64,000 nucleotides of DNA, from contig SFNY01000002.1 of NCBI GenBank assembly GCA_004554085.1, positions 1 through 64,000 of the forward strand, written 5' to 3'. A model generated the notes under the pieces. The model saw only the letters and a list, made by a program, of their open reading frames with translations. It was not told the origin of the DNA and did not search any database. A program made the position numbers and the translations under genes. This DNA is from Clostridiales bacterium. Its GTDB lineage: Bacteria; Bacillota; Clostridia; Christensenellales; Aristaeellaceae. The number at the start of each line of letters is the position of its first letter. Positions within the stretch are counted from its first letter, which is position 1. Positions 8,770 through 17,782 of the stretch are shown here, in pieces.

Positions 8770-10617
8770 GTGAATCTTTCCGATCGCATTGAAGCGCTGA
8801 TGCAGAAGGTGCAGAAGCCTGTACGATACATGGGCGGCGAATACGGCGCCGTGATGAAGGCCCCGGAGAAGGTGGACGTGCGCTACGCCTTTCTGTTCCC
8901 GGATACCTACGAAGTGGGCATGTCCCATCTGGGCATGCGCATCCTGTACCACATCATCAACCGCCGGGAGGATACCTGGTGCGAGCGCGTGTTTACGCCC
9001 TGGGTGGACATGTCCGCCGAGATGCGCGCGGCGGGCGTGCCGCTGTTCTCGCTGGAGAGCCGCACGCCGATCAAGGACTTCGATCTGCTGGGCGTGACCC
9101 TTCAGTACGAGATGAGCTTTACGAACGTGCTGGAGGCGCTGGATCTGGCGGGCATCCCGCTGCGCCGGGAGGATCGCACGGACGCGGACCCCTTCGTGAT
9201 TTGCGGCGGCCCCTGCGCCTTCAACCCGGAGCCGCTTGCACCCTTTGTCGACCTGGTGGCCATCGGCGATGGCGAGGAGGAGACCCTCGCGACCATCGAC
9301 GTGTACAAAAAGTGGAAGGAAAGCGGCCTGCCCCGGGAGGAATACCTGCGCATGGCGGCGCAGATTCCGGGGATCTATGTGCCTTCGCTCTACGACGTGG
9401 CGTACAACGACGACGGCACGGTCGCATCCATTGCGCCCAAGCCGGGCAGCGGTGCGCCGGAGGTGGTTCGCAAGGCGCTGGTATCCGACCTGAACGCCGC
9501 GGACTACCCGGACAAGCTGATCGTGCCCTACGGCGAGATTGTACACAACCGCATCATGCTGGAGATCTTCCGGGGCTGCACCCGGGGCTGTCGCTTCTGT
9601 CAGGCGGGCATGATCTATCGCCCGGTGCGCGAGCGCAAAATGGATCGGCTGATGGCCCTTGCGGAGAAGCTGGTGGCCAACACCGGCTACGACGAGATCT
9701 CCCTGATGAGCCTGTCCAGCGGAGACTACTCCTGCCTGCCGGAGCTGGCGCACCAGATGGTGGAGAAGTTCGCGAAGAAGCGGGTGAAGATTTCGCTGCC
9801 CTCCCAGCGCATCGACGCGATCCTCACCGACACATTAAAGGAGACCCAGAAGGTGCGCAAGACGGCGCTGACGCTGGCCCCCGAGGCGGGCACCCAGCGG
9901 CTGCGCGACGTGATCAACAAGGGCGTGACCGAGGACGACCTGATTCGCTCGGTCAGCGACGCCTTCGAGCAGGGCTGGTCGGCGGTGAAGCTCTACTTCA
10001 TGATCGGCCTGCCCACCGAGACCGACGAGGACGTGCTGGGCATTGCGGATTTGGCCCGCAAGGTGCGCGCCTGCTACTTCGCCGTGCCCAAGGAGAAGCG
10101 CGCGCCGGGTCTGCGCATCACGGTCAGCGCGTCGGTGTTCGTGCCGAAGAACTTCACGCCCTTCCAGTGGTGCGGCCAGCTGGACAGCGAGACGGTGATC
10201 CGCCGCCAGCAGCTGCTCAAGGAGGCGCTGCGCACGATCAAGGGCGTGGACTTCAAGTACCACGCGCCGGATCTGAGCTACGTCGAGGCCGTGTTCGCCC
10301 GGGGCGACCGCCGCATGGCGGATGCGCTGGAGCGCGCCTGGAAGCTGGGTTGCCGCTTTGACGGCTGGTCGGATCAGTACCGCCACGACCTGTGGCTGCG
10401 CGCCTTCGAGGAGACGGGCATTGATCCCGACTTCTACGCCCTGCGAGAGCGGTCGCTGGACGAGCTGCTGCCCTGGGATCACCTGGATGCGGGCGTGACC
10501 AAGGCGTTTCTGCGCCGGGAGTGGGAGAAGGCGCAGCGCGCCGAGCGCACCCAGGACTGTCGCAAGGGCTGCGTGGGCTGCGGAATGAATCGCTATGAGG
10601 GGGCTTGCGACAAATGA
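8770..10617 (+). CDS. TIGR03960-family B12-binding-domain radical SAM protein
   Basis: This 615-residue radical SAM protein of unconfirmed function has an N-terminal cobalamin-binding-like domain (about 1-220) and a radical SAM core with the iron-sulfur motif C270xxxC274xxC277 (RGCTRGCRFCQAG). It ends in a cysteine-rich tail (CRKGCVGCG) that could hold another metal. The start is set at GTG 8770, six bases after a perfect AGGAGG at 8758-8763; an upstream ATG at 8749 overlaps that site and has no ribosome site itself. It overlaps the next gene by four bases (ATGA) and precedes RNase G, a conserved trio in Clostridia, which suggests an RNA-modification or ribosome-linked job. That last point is inference. 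Confidence 0.88.
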   Translation: MNLSDRIEALMQKVQKPVRYMGGEYGAVMKAPEKVDVRYAFLFPDTYEVGMSHLGMRILYHIINRREDTWCERVFTPWVDMSAEMRAAGVPLFSLESRTPIKDFDLLGVTLQYEMSFTNVLEALDLAGIPLRREDRTDADPFVICGGPCAFNPEPLAPFVDLVAIGDGEEETLATIDVYKKWKESGLPREEYLRMAAQIPGIYVPSLYDVAYNDDGTVASIAPKPGSGAPEVVRKALVSDLNAADYPDKLIVPYGEIVHNRIMLEIFRGCTRGCRFCQAGMIYRPVRERKMDRLMALAEKLVANTGYDEISLMSLSSGDYSCLPELAHQMVEKFAKKRVKISLPSQRIDAILTDTLKETQKVRKTALTLAPEAGTQRLRDVINKGVTEDDLIRSVSDAFEQGWSAVKLYFMIGLPTETDEDVLGIADLARKVRACYFAVPKEKRAPGLRITVSASVFVPKNFTPFQWCGQLDSETVIRRQQLLKEALRTIKGVDFKYHAPDLSYVEAVFARGDRRMADALERAWKLGCRFDGWSDQYRHDLWLRAFEETGIDPDFYALRERSLDELLPWDHLDAGVTKAFLRREWEKAQRAERTQDCRKGCVGCGMNRYEGACDK

Positions 10618-11282
10618 GAATGCTGGTACGCTTCGGCAAGAATGCCCGACTGCGCTTCATCTCCCATCTGGACCTGCAGCGCTTTCTGCACATGGCCCTC
10701 AACCGCACGGGCCTGCCCATCCAGTACTCCCAGGGCTTCAACCCCCACCCGGTGATGGCCTTCGGCTCGGCGCTGGCGCTGGGCTGGACGAGCGAATATG
10801 AGCTTCTCGACGTGAAGCTCAGCGCGCCCATGGGCCGCCGCCGCTGCGAGGAGGCCATGCGCTTTGCGCTGCCGGATGACCTGCCCGTGCTGGAGGTCAA
10901 GCTGGTGGACGACCGCCGGCCCTCGATCATGTCCCAGGTGTACGCCTCGGACTACGTGGTTCGGATGGACGGCGAAGCTGCCGATGCGGTGCTGAATGCC
11001 ATCGACGGCTTCCTCGCCGAAGAGCACGTGACGGCCATGAAGAAGAGCAAGTCCGGCGAGAAGGAGATCGACATCCGGCCGCTGGTGCTGTCGCTCACGC
11101 CCTGCGAGGGCGGCTTCCGTGCGCGGCTGATGCTCACCGAGAAGGACGCGCTGAAGCCCGACCTGCTGGTGCGGACGCTGGCGGCGCGCGCGGGCGTGGA
11201 CGCGCCGGAGATGCGCATCCATCGCGTGCGGCTGCTGGGCAAGAGCGACGCGGACGGGCTGGTTCCGCTGATGGAGCTGTGA
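10614..11282 (+). CDS. TIGR03936-family (DUF2344) radical-SAM-associated protein
   Basis: This 222-residue protein is translationally coupled to the preceding radical SAM gene through an ATGA overlap; GAGGGGG about ten bases upstream serves as ribosome site. It carries the family start (VRFGKNARLRFISHLDLQRF), and a QGFNPHP block typical of DUF2344. In some bacteria this domain is fused to the TIGR03960 protein, which indicates that the two act together. No catalytic motif is recognisable. RNase G starts one base after its stop. Function is not known. Confidence 0.85.
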   Translation: MRMLVRFGKNARLRFISHLDLQRFLHMALNRTGLPIQYSQGFNPHPVMAFGSALALGWTSEYELLDVKLSAPMGRRRCEEAMRFALPDDLPVLEVKLVDDRRPSIMSQVYASDYVVRMDGEAADAVLNAIDGFLAEEHVTAMKKSKSGEKEIDIRPLVLSLTPCEGGFRARLMLTEKDALKPDLLVRTLAARAGVDAPEMRIHRVRLLGKSDADGLVPLMEL

Positions 11283-11283
11283 C

Positions 11284-12774
11284 ATGAATCCGCAGATCAA
11301 TCGGGAGCTCCTGCTGGAGCGCGTGCAGAACCAGACCCGGCTGGCGGTGATCGAGGATCGCAGGCTCTGCGAGATCCATTACGAGCGCGGGAGTCAGGCA
11401 AAGCTTGCGGGCAACATCTACGCCGCGCGGGTGCAGAACGTGCTGCCGGGCATGAACGCCGCCTTCGTGGACATCGGCCTGCGCAAGAACGGCTTCCTCT
11501 ACGCCGGGGACATCTGCTTCGACACCCGGGATCAGCAGGAATTGAAGGATCGCCTGGAGTCCGCGCGGATCGAGAAGATGCTGCGCCCGGGCCAGAGCAT
11601 CGTGGTGCAGGTGGTGAAGGAGCCCGGCGGCAGCAAGGGCCCGCGGGTGTCCGGGAGCATCACGCTGCCGGGACGGCTGTCGGTGCTTCTGCCCACGATT
11701 CGCTACGCCGGGGTCTCCAAGAAGATCACCGATCCCGCCGAGCGCGACCGACTGTTCGACATCGCACAGCACCTGTCGGAAGCGCACGGCGCGGGGATTA
11801 TCATCCGCACGGCGGGCGAGGGCGCGTCTCAGGAGCAGATCGAGGCCGATTACCAGCGCCTCTTGCGTATGTGGGCGGACGTGGAGAAGCGCGCGAAGCA
11901 CAGCGCCCAGCCGCGGCTGATTCAGGCGGACGGCGACCTTGCGCTGCGTGCGGTGCGGGACATGCTGGACGACAGCGTCTCTGCCATCCGCACGGACGAT
12001 GCGTCGCTCTTTGAATCCCTGCGCGCGTGGGCGCATGCGCTCACGCCGGAGTTTGAGGACAGGATTTCTCTCCACACGGGAGATGTGCCGCTGTTCGACC
12101 TGATGCGGGTGGATCACCAGCTGGAGCAGGCGTTTGCGCGGCAGGTGCACCTCAAGAGCGGCGGCAACCTCGTGATCGACGAGACCGAGGCCATGACGGT
12201 GATCGACGTCAACACCGCGAAGTTCACCGGGAAGAAGTCGCTCTCGGAGACGATCTTCCGCCTCAACTGCGAGGCGGCGGAGGAGATCGCGCGCCAACTG
12301 CGGCTGCGGGACGTCGGCGGCATTGTGCTCATCGACTTCATCGACATGGACGCGCCCCAGGAGCGCGAGGCGCTGCTGGAGCACCTGCGTGCGGCGCTGA
12401 AGGCCGACCGCAACCGCACCAACGTGCTGGGCATGACGGCGCTGGGCCTGGTGGAGATGACACGCAAGAAGACACGTCAGCCCTTGAACAGGCTGCTGAT
12501 GCGGGATTGCAGCGCGTGCCTTGCCAGCGGCAGGGAGTGGACGCACGAGAGCGTGGCCTATCAGGCGGTGCGGGAAATCTGGCGCAGGCGGCGCATGGGC
12601 GATACCACGGCCTATGCCATCCGCACCGGCGAGAAGGTTGCCGGATGGATTGACACCATCGGCCTTCCCGAGGGCGGGCGCACGGTTCTGGATCCCTGCG
12701 GAAGCGATGCAAGCTACGAAATTTTGCCCTGCGACGGCGCAAGGACGGTCGCGGGAAGTGAGGAAGAAGTATGA
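11284..12774 (+). CDS. rng: Ribonuclease G/E family endoribonuclease
   Basis: This single-strand-specific endoribonuclease, 496 residues, takes part in rRNA maturation and mRNA decay. It has an N-terminal S1 RNA-binding domain (about 38-125, GNIYAARVQNVLPGMNAAFVDIG split around residue 45), a DNase-I-like catalytic domain with magnesium aspartates D308 (IDVNTAKFTG) and D351 (IVLIDFIDM), and the CxxC zinc-link cysteines C409 and C412 that join subunits. It lacks the long disordered C-terminal scaffold of E. coli RNase E, so RNase G is the better name. The ATG follows one base after the previous stop, and its own stop overlaps the start of miaB by four bases. In many Firmicutes the next genes are rplU-rpmA; here they are replaced by the miaB-mutS block. 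Confidence 0.92.
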   Translation: MNPQINRELLLERVQNQTRLAVIEDRRLCEIHYERGSQAKLAGNIYAARVQNVLPGMNAAFVDIGLRKNGFLYAGDICFDTRDQQELKDRLESARIEKMLRPGQSIVVQVVKEPGGSKGPRVSGSITLPGRLSVLLPTIRYAGVSKKITDPAERDRLFDIAQHLSEAHGAGIIIRTAGEGASQEQIEADYQRLLRMWADVEKRAKHSAQPRLIQADGDLALRAVRDMLDDSVSAIRTDDASLFESLRAWAHALTPEFEDRISLHTGDVPLFDLMRVDHQLEQAFARQVHLKSGGNLVIDETEAMTVIDVNTAKFTGKKSLSETIFRLNCEAAEEIARQLRLRDVGGIVLIDFIDMDAPQEREALLEHLRAALKADRNRTNVLGMTALGLVEMTRKKTRQPLNRLLMRDCSACLASGREWTHESVAYQAVREIWRRRRMGDTTAYAIRTGEKVAGWIDTIGLPEGGRTVLDPCGSDASYEILPCDGARTVAGSEEEV

Positions 12775-13688
12775 AAGAACGTCCCCTCGTGAGTCAGGAG
12801 GAGATCCTGAAGCAGCGCGAATACATGCGCCTGGTGCGCGAGATTGAGCGCCGCCCCCGGAGCTACCACATTGTGTCCATGGGCTGCCAGATGAACGCCC
12901 GGGATTCAGAGACCATCGCCGGCATGCTGGAGGAGATGGGCATGGCGCGCCAGCCGGTGCGGGAGCAGGCCGACCTGATTCTGTACAACACCTGCTGCGT
13001 GCGCGAAAACGCGGAGAACAAGGCGCTGGGCAACGTGATCTGGCTGAAGGAATTGAAGCGCGACAAACCCGATCTGATGATCTGCGTGGGCGGCTGCATG
13101 ACCCAGGAGAAGGGCATGGCGGCGACCATGAAGAAGCGCTACCCCTTCATCGATTTGATCTACGGCACCCACAACCTCTACCGCCTTCCGGAGTACATCT
13201 ACCGCTGCCTGCAGGGCCGCGAGCCCGTGGTGGAGGTGCTGGACACCGACGGCGAGGTGGTGGAGGGCCTGCCGGAGAAGCGCGAGAGCGTGCACACGTC
13301 CTTCGTCAACATCATGTACGGCTGCAACAATTTCTGCTCCTACTGCATCGTGCCCTACGTGCGCGGACGGGAGCGCAGCCGCGACCCCGAGGACATCGAG
13401 CGCGAGGTTGCCCAATTGCTGGAAAAGGGCGCGCAGGAGATCGTGCTGCTGGGCCAGAACGTCAATTCCTATCGCGGCGGCGGCGCGGAGTTTGCAAATC
13501 TGCTGCGTCGGCTGGATCGACTGGGCGTGCCGCGCATCCGCTTCATGACCTCCCACCCGAAGGATCTTTCCGACGAGCTGATCGCGGCCTACGGCGATTT
13601 GGAACACCTGATGCCCAGCCTGCATCTGCCGGTTCAGGCAGGCAACGACGAGATTCTGGGTGCGGCGGCTGCGGGCGGTGAAACCTGA
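12771..13688 (+). CDS. miaB: tRNA methylthiotransferase MiaB, N-terminal part (frame-interrupted)
   Basis: MiaB adds a methylthio group to isopentenyl-A37 of tRNAs, using two iron-sulfur clusters. This reading frame has the N-terminal cluster cysteines (SMGCQMN, NTCCVREN, GGCMTQE) and the radical SAM motif C185xxxC189xxC192 (GCNNFCSYC). It stays faithful to the family up to LHLPVQAGNDEIL at about 13655 and then ends in an unrelated tail. The rest of MiaB resumes in another frame at 13660. Family members have about 15-20 residues (usually RRMNRxYTRxxYL) between these blocks; these are missing here, so an out-of-frame deletion has split the gene. It may be a true mutation or an assembly error. 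It overlaps the rng stop by four bases and has a GAGGA ribosome site. Confidence 0.88.
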   Translation: MKERPLVSQEEILKQREYMRLVREIERRPRSYHIVSMGCQMNARDSETIAGMLEEMGMARQPVREQADLILYNTCCVRENAENKALGNVIWLKELKRDKPDLMICVGGCMTQEKGMAATMKKRYPFIDLIYGTHNLYRLPEYIYRCLQGREPVVEVLDTDGEVVEGLPEKRESVHTSFVNIMYGCNNFCSYCIVPYVRGRERSRDPEDIEREVAQLLEKGAQEIVLLGQNVNSYRGGGAEFANLLRRLDRLGVPRIRFMTSHPKDLSDELIAAYGDLEHLMPSLHLPVQAGNDEILGAAAAGGET

Positions 13689-14115
13689 GATCGGCCTGAC
13701 CAGCGACATCATCGTGGGCTTCCCGGGAGAGACCGAGGCGCAGTTTGAGGACACCATGTCGCTTGTGCGCGAGGTGCGCTTCGACGCGGCCTACACCTTC
13801 ATCTATTCCCCCCGCAAGGGCACGAAGGCGGCGGAGATGCCTGACCCCGTGACGGCGGAGGAGAAGAGCGCGCGCATTCAGCGGCTGATCGATCTTCAGC
13901 AGGCCATCGCCTACGAGGCGCTGTGCGCGCAGGTGGGCAAGAGGGAGATCGTGCTGGTGGACAGCGTGTCCACGCGCGACGCAGGCTCGGTGGGCGGCAA
14001 GACGCCCCGGGGACACATGGTCAACTTCCCCGGAAGTGCGGAGCAGATCGGCAAATTTGTGGAAGTGGAAATCACGTCGGCGGGGAAGAATACCCTGCGC
14101 GGCAAGCTTGTTTAA
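13660..14115 (+). CDS. miaB: tRNA methylthiotransferase MiaB, C-terminal part (frame-interrupted)
   Basis: This is the continuation of miaB in a different frame from the 5' part. It starts inside the radical SAM domain (RRLRAVKPEIGLTSDIIVG, then FPGETEAQFEDT), and runs into the C-terminal TRAM domain (about the last 65 residues, with KTPRGHMVNF). The GTG at 13660 is only where the ORF opens; it has no ribosome site and there is no reason to think this piece is translated alone. If the deletion is real, the cell lacks a full-length MiaB while keeping miaA downstream; if it is an assembly error, the two parts form one protein. Confidence 0.82.
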   Translation: MRRLRAVKPEIGLTSDIIVGFPGETEAQFEDTMSLVREVRFDAAYTFIYSPRKGTKAAEMPDPVTAEEKSARIQRLIDLQQAIAYEALCAQVGKREIVLVDSVSTRDAGSVGGKTPRGHMVNFPGSAEQIGKFVEVEITSAGKNTLRGKLV

Positions 14116-14130
14116 GGAGGAGACATTATC

Positions 14131-14523
14131 ATGGATCAGATTTTTGCAAAGACCCGCGAGCTGGGCGAGGCCCTGCTGAACAGCGAAGCCTATCAGAAGA
14201 TGAAGGACGCCGAGGAAAAGGCCATGCAGAACGTGGAGGCCGCCGAGATGATGGCCAAGTATCTGGAGAAGCGCGGCCACATCCAGGACATGATGGAGCA
14301 GGAGAATCCCGATCCCGCGGCCATGCAGCGCCTGTCCAACGAGATGGACGAGATTCAGGAGCGGCTGCAGATGATCGACGATATCGCCGCGCTGACCGAG
14401 GCCCGTTCGGAATTCAACTCCCTGATCGGCCAGATCAACCAGGTGCTCCAGTTCATCGTCACCGGCCGCATGGACGAGGGCGGCTGCTCCGGCAGCTGCG
14501 ACAGCTGCAAGGGCTGCCACTGA
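14131..14523 (+). CDS. YlbF/YmcA-family regulator
   Basis: This 130-residue, mostly helical protein belongs to the YlbF/YmcA (DUF964) family, whose Bacillus members form an iron-sulfur-containing complex with YaaT that affects RNase Y action. It shows the usual long helical hairpin (about 1-110) followed by a short cysteine cluster at the end (GGCSGSCDSCKGCH, four cysteines), suited to hold an iron-sulfur cluster. It has an AAGGAGGAG ribosome site 15 bp after miaB. In Clostridia it commonly sits between miaB and mutS, as here. Confidence 0.82.
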   Translation: MDQIFAKTRELGEALLNSEAYQKMKDAEEKAMQNVEAAEMMAKYLEKRGHIQDMMEQENPDPAAMQRLSNEMDEIQERLQMIDDIAALTEARSEFNSLIGQINQVLQFIVTGRMDEGGCSGSCDSCKGCH

Positions 14524-14623
14524 TCGCACCAAAATCAGGATTTGGACGCGCGCAGGGGCTGCATGACGCTCCTGCGTGCAGCGGAAAGCACAATCGACAG
14601 AAGATGAGTTTGAGGTGAAACCA

Positions 14624-17212
14624 ATGCCCGTGACGCCAATGATGCAGCAGTATCTCGATGTGAAGGAGCAGAATCCGGACGCCATCCTGTTCTTCCGCCT
14701 GGGCGACTTCTACGAGATGTTCTTCGACGACGCAAAGCTGGCGTCCCGGGAGCTGGAGCTGACCCTCACGGGCAAGGACTGCGGCCTGTCCGAGCGCGCA
14801 CCCATGTGCGGCGTGCCCTACCACGCGGTGGACGTGTACGTGCAGAAGCTGATTGAGAAGGGCTACAAGGTGGCCATCTGCGAGCAGATGACCGACCCGG
14901 CGCTGTCCAAGGGACTGGTGGAGCGGGCCGTCACCCGCATCATCACGCCGGGCACGGTGTTCGAGAGCAACATGCTCGAAGAGAAGAAGCAGAATTACAT
15001 CGCCTCGGTCTGCCTGCGCAGGAACCAGGCAGGCGTGGCCTTCTGCGACATCTCCACCGGCGAATTCAACCTCTTTCAGATCGCCGACGCGCGGGTGAGC
15101 CTTGCGGACGAGCTGGCGCGCATATCCCCCAGCGAGCTGATCGTCAGCAGCCGCGAGGACTTTGCCCAGCTCGATCCCGAGCGCGCGCAGTCGGCCTCCA
15201 CGCCCGATCCCGAGGCCTTCGCCTACGCCATCGCGGCCAAGTGCATGACGGCCCACTTCGGCGGCAGCATCAAGGATCTGGGCTTTGACGACCAGCGCCT
15301 CGCGGTGTGCGCAGGCGGCGCGCTGATCCGCTACCTTACCGACACCCAGAAGAACGCCCTCTCCCACATCCTGAAGGCCACAAGATACGAAAGCTCCCGC
15401 TACATGGCGCTGGACAAGGTGGCGCTGCGCAATCTGGAGCTTACCGAAACCAGCCGCACCAAGAGCCGCAGGGGATCGCTATTGTGGATTTTGGACGAGA
15501 CGCAGACCTCCATGGGCAGCCGCCTGCTGCGCAGCTGGATCGAGCGCCCGCTGTACGACAAGTGCGAGATTGAACGCCGCCTGGACGCGGTGCAGGAATT
15601 GATGGCCGATCCCATGACCTCCGCGCAGCTGCGGGAGATTCTCAGCGGCGTCTACGACGTGGAGCGCCTGCTCAGCCGCATCGCCTACGACGCGATCAAC
15701 GCCCGGGACTGCCTTGCGCTGAAGAACTCTCTGGACGCGGTGCCCCAGCTCAGGAAGTGTGGCGCAGACTTCAGCGCGCCGCTGATCCGGGAGACGCTGG
15801 ACGCGCTGGATCCCATGGAAGAGCTCGTGGACGTGCTGCGCAGGGCCATCGATCCCAACGCGCCCATCTCCGTCAAGGACGGCGGCATGATTCAGAAGGG
15901 GTACAGCGCCGAGCTGGACGAGCTGCGGGACGTGTCCGAGAACGGCAGGGAGTACCTTGCGCAGATGGAGCAGAAGGAGCGCGAGGAGACTGGCATCAAG
16001 AACCTGAAGATCGGCTACAACCGGGTCTTCGGCTATTACATCGAGGTCACCAAGTCCTTCTACGATCAGGTGCCCTACCGCTACACCCGCAAGCAGACCC
16101 TTGCCAACGCCGAGCGCTTCATCACCGAGGAGCTCAAGGAGCTGGAAAACAAGATTCTGGGTGCGCAGGAGAGCGCTACCCGCCTGGAGTACGAGCTATT
16201 TTGCGAGATTCGCGGAACGCTGAAGGAGCTGCTGCCACGCTTGCAGCAGACCGCCCAGGCCATGAAGACGCTGGATGCGCTTTTGTCCCTTGCGAAGGTC
16301 GCATCGGACTACAACTACGTCCGCCCCGCGATCAACGACGAGGGCCGCTACGAGATCAACGGCGGCCGGCATCCGGTGGTGGAGGACTCCATCGGCCGGG
16401 AGAAGTTCGTGCCCAACGACACCAGCCTCGACGCGGAGCACCGGGTCATGATCATCACCGGCCCGAACATGGCGGGCAAGTCCACCTACATGCGTCAGGT
16501 GGCGCTGATCGTGCTGATGGCCCACATCGGTTCCTTCGTGCCCGCTGAAAGCGCGGACGTGGCCCTGACCGACCGCATCTTCACCCGCATCGGCGCGTCG
16601 GACGACCTCTACGGCGGACAGTCCACCTTCATGGTGGAGATGAGCGAGATGGCGACCATCCTGAAGTTCGCCACCCCCAGGAGCCTGTTGATCCTGGACG
16701 AGGTGGGCCGCGGAACCTCCACCTTCGACGGCCTGTCCATCGCCTGGGCGGCGGTGGAGTACATCGCCGGGGAGAAGTGCGGCGCGCGCACGCTGTTCGC
16801 CACCCACTACCACGAGCTCTCTGAGCTGGAGGGCCAGCTTGGCGGCGTGGTGAACTACCGCATCACCGCCAAGGAGATGGGCGAGGACGTGATCTTCCTG
16901 CGCAAGATCGTGCCCGGCGGCGCGGACCGCAGCTACGGCGTGGCGGTGGCGAAGCTGGCGGGCCTGCCCAAGTCGCTGATCGCTCGCGCGCGGCAGATCA
17001 TGGCGCGGCTGGAGGTGGACGATCAGCTCAACGGCTCCATCGGCCAGAGCATCCTCGAAAAGAAGAAGGCCCCCGACCGCCAGCTGGGCATCCTGGACTT
17101 CAAGCCCATGGAGCTTGTGCAGGAGATCGCGGAGCTGGACGTGGTGAGCATGACGCCCATCGAGGCGCTGAACAAGCTGTTCGAGATCAACGAGAAGGCA
17201 AAGAGGATATAG
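14624..17212 (+). CDS. mutS: DNA mismatch repair protein MutS
   Basis: MutS recognises mismatches and recruits MutL. The 862-residue protein has the mismatch-reading Phe-x-Glu in GDFYEMF near residue 27, connector and clamp domains, Walker A TGPNMAGKST (about 612-621), Walker B LLILDEVGRGTSTFDG, and the FATHYHEL switch. The start at ATG 14624 follows GAGGTG by six bases; a longer frame back to GTG 14576 has no ribosome site. The gene lies between ylbF and a GNAT acetyltransferase, with mutL two genes downstream, so the two repair partners are co-expressed. Confidence 0.96.
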   Translation: MPVTPMMQQYLDVKEQNPDAILFFRLGDFYEMFFDDAKLASRELELTLTGKDCGLSERAPMCGVPYHAVDVYVQKLIEKGYKVAICEQMTDPALSKGLVERAVTRIITPGTVFESNMLEEKKQNYIASVCLRRNQAGVAFCDISTGEFNLFQIADARVSLADELARISPSELIVSSREDFAQLDPERAQSASTPDPEAFAYAIAAKCMTAHFGGSIKDLGFDDQRLAVCAGGALIRYLTDTQKNALSHILKATRYESSRYMALDKVALRNLELTETSRTKSRRGSLLWILDETQTSMGSRLLRSWIERPLYDKCEIERRLDAVQELMADPMTSAQLREILSGVYDVERLLSRIAYDAINARDCLALKNSLDAVPQLRKCGADFSAPLIRETLDALDPMEELVDVLRRAIDPNAPISVKDGGMIQKGYSAELDELRDVSENGREYLAQMEQKEREETGIKNLKIGYNRVFGYYIEVTKSFYDQVPYRYTRKQTLANAERFITEELKELENKILGAQESATRLEYELFCEIRGTLKELLPRLQQTAQAMKTLDALLSLAKVASDYNYVRPAINDEGRYEINGGRHPVVEDSIGREKFVPNDTSLDAEHRVMIITGPNMAGKSTYMRQVALIVLMAHIGSFVPAESADVALTDRIFTRIGASDDLYGGQSTFMVEMSEMATILKFATPRSLLILDEVGRGTSTFDGLSIAWAAVEYIAGEKCGARTLFATHYHELSELEGQLGGVVNYRITAKEMGEDVIFLRKIVPGGADRSYGVAVAKLAGLPKSLIARARQIMARLEVDDQLNGSIGQSILEKKKAPDRQLGILDFKPMELVQEIAELDVVSMTPIEALNKLFEINEKAKRI

Positions 17213-17215
17213 GCC

Positions 17216-17770
17216 ATGTGGGACACGTCCGTTGAGAAGGTTCACCTCAAAATGGAGCTGGACAGCCTGGAGAATCTTCCGCAGCATCCGCTGCCGGAGA
17301 GGTACGGCTGGCGCTTCTATCAACCCGGCGACGAGCTTCACTGGGCGCGCATCGAGACCTCCGCGGGGGAGTTTTCGCAGATCGAGGGCGGACTGCGCCG
17401 CTTCGAGCGCGACTTTCCCGACCGGGAACCGCTGCCGGAGCGCATGCTGTTCCTCACGGATGGCGGCGTGCCCTTTGCCACGGTCACGGCCTGGTTCGAG
17501 CCGGACGGTGCGGGGCTTCTGCACTACGTGGCCATCGCCGCAGCCCATCAGGGTCAGGGCCTGAGCCGTGCGCTGACGGGGCTCGGCATGAACCGCCTGC
17601 GTGCGCTGGGCCACAGGAGCGCCCGCCTGGACACCCAGACGTACAGCTGGGTGGCGATCCGGGTGTACCGTGAATTCGGCTTCCGGCCCGTGATTCATGG
17701 GGAGGACGATAAGCGCGGCTGGCGCATCGTTTCGGAAAAGACGGGAATTGACTTTTTGAAGAAGGACTGA
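17216..17770 (+). CDS. GNAT-family N-acetyltransferase
   Basis: This 184-residue protein has a GNAT fold: the acetyl-CoA-binding loop is seen as HQGQGLSRALTGLGMNRLRALG (split about residue 120), preceded by the strand LLHYVAIAAA and followed by the C-terminal VYREFGFRP motif usual for the family. The substrate is unknown. It starts three bases after mutS, using AAGAGGA inside the mutS end as ribosome site, and is followed 12 bp later by mutL. Its insertion between mutS and mutL looks like operon hitch-hiking; a role in repair cannot be claimed. Confidence 0.82.
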   Translation: MWDTSVEKVHLKMELDSLENLPQHPLPERYGWRFYQPGDELHWARIETSAGEFSQIEGGLRRFERDFPDREPLPERMLFLTDGGVPFATVTAWFEPDGAGLLHYVAIAAAHQGQGLSRALTGLGMNRLRALGHRSARLDTQTYSWVAIRVYREFGFRPVIHGEDDKRGWRIVSEKTGIDFLKKD

Positions 17771-17782
17771 CGGGAGGACAAC

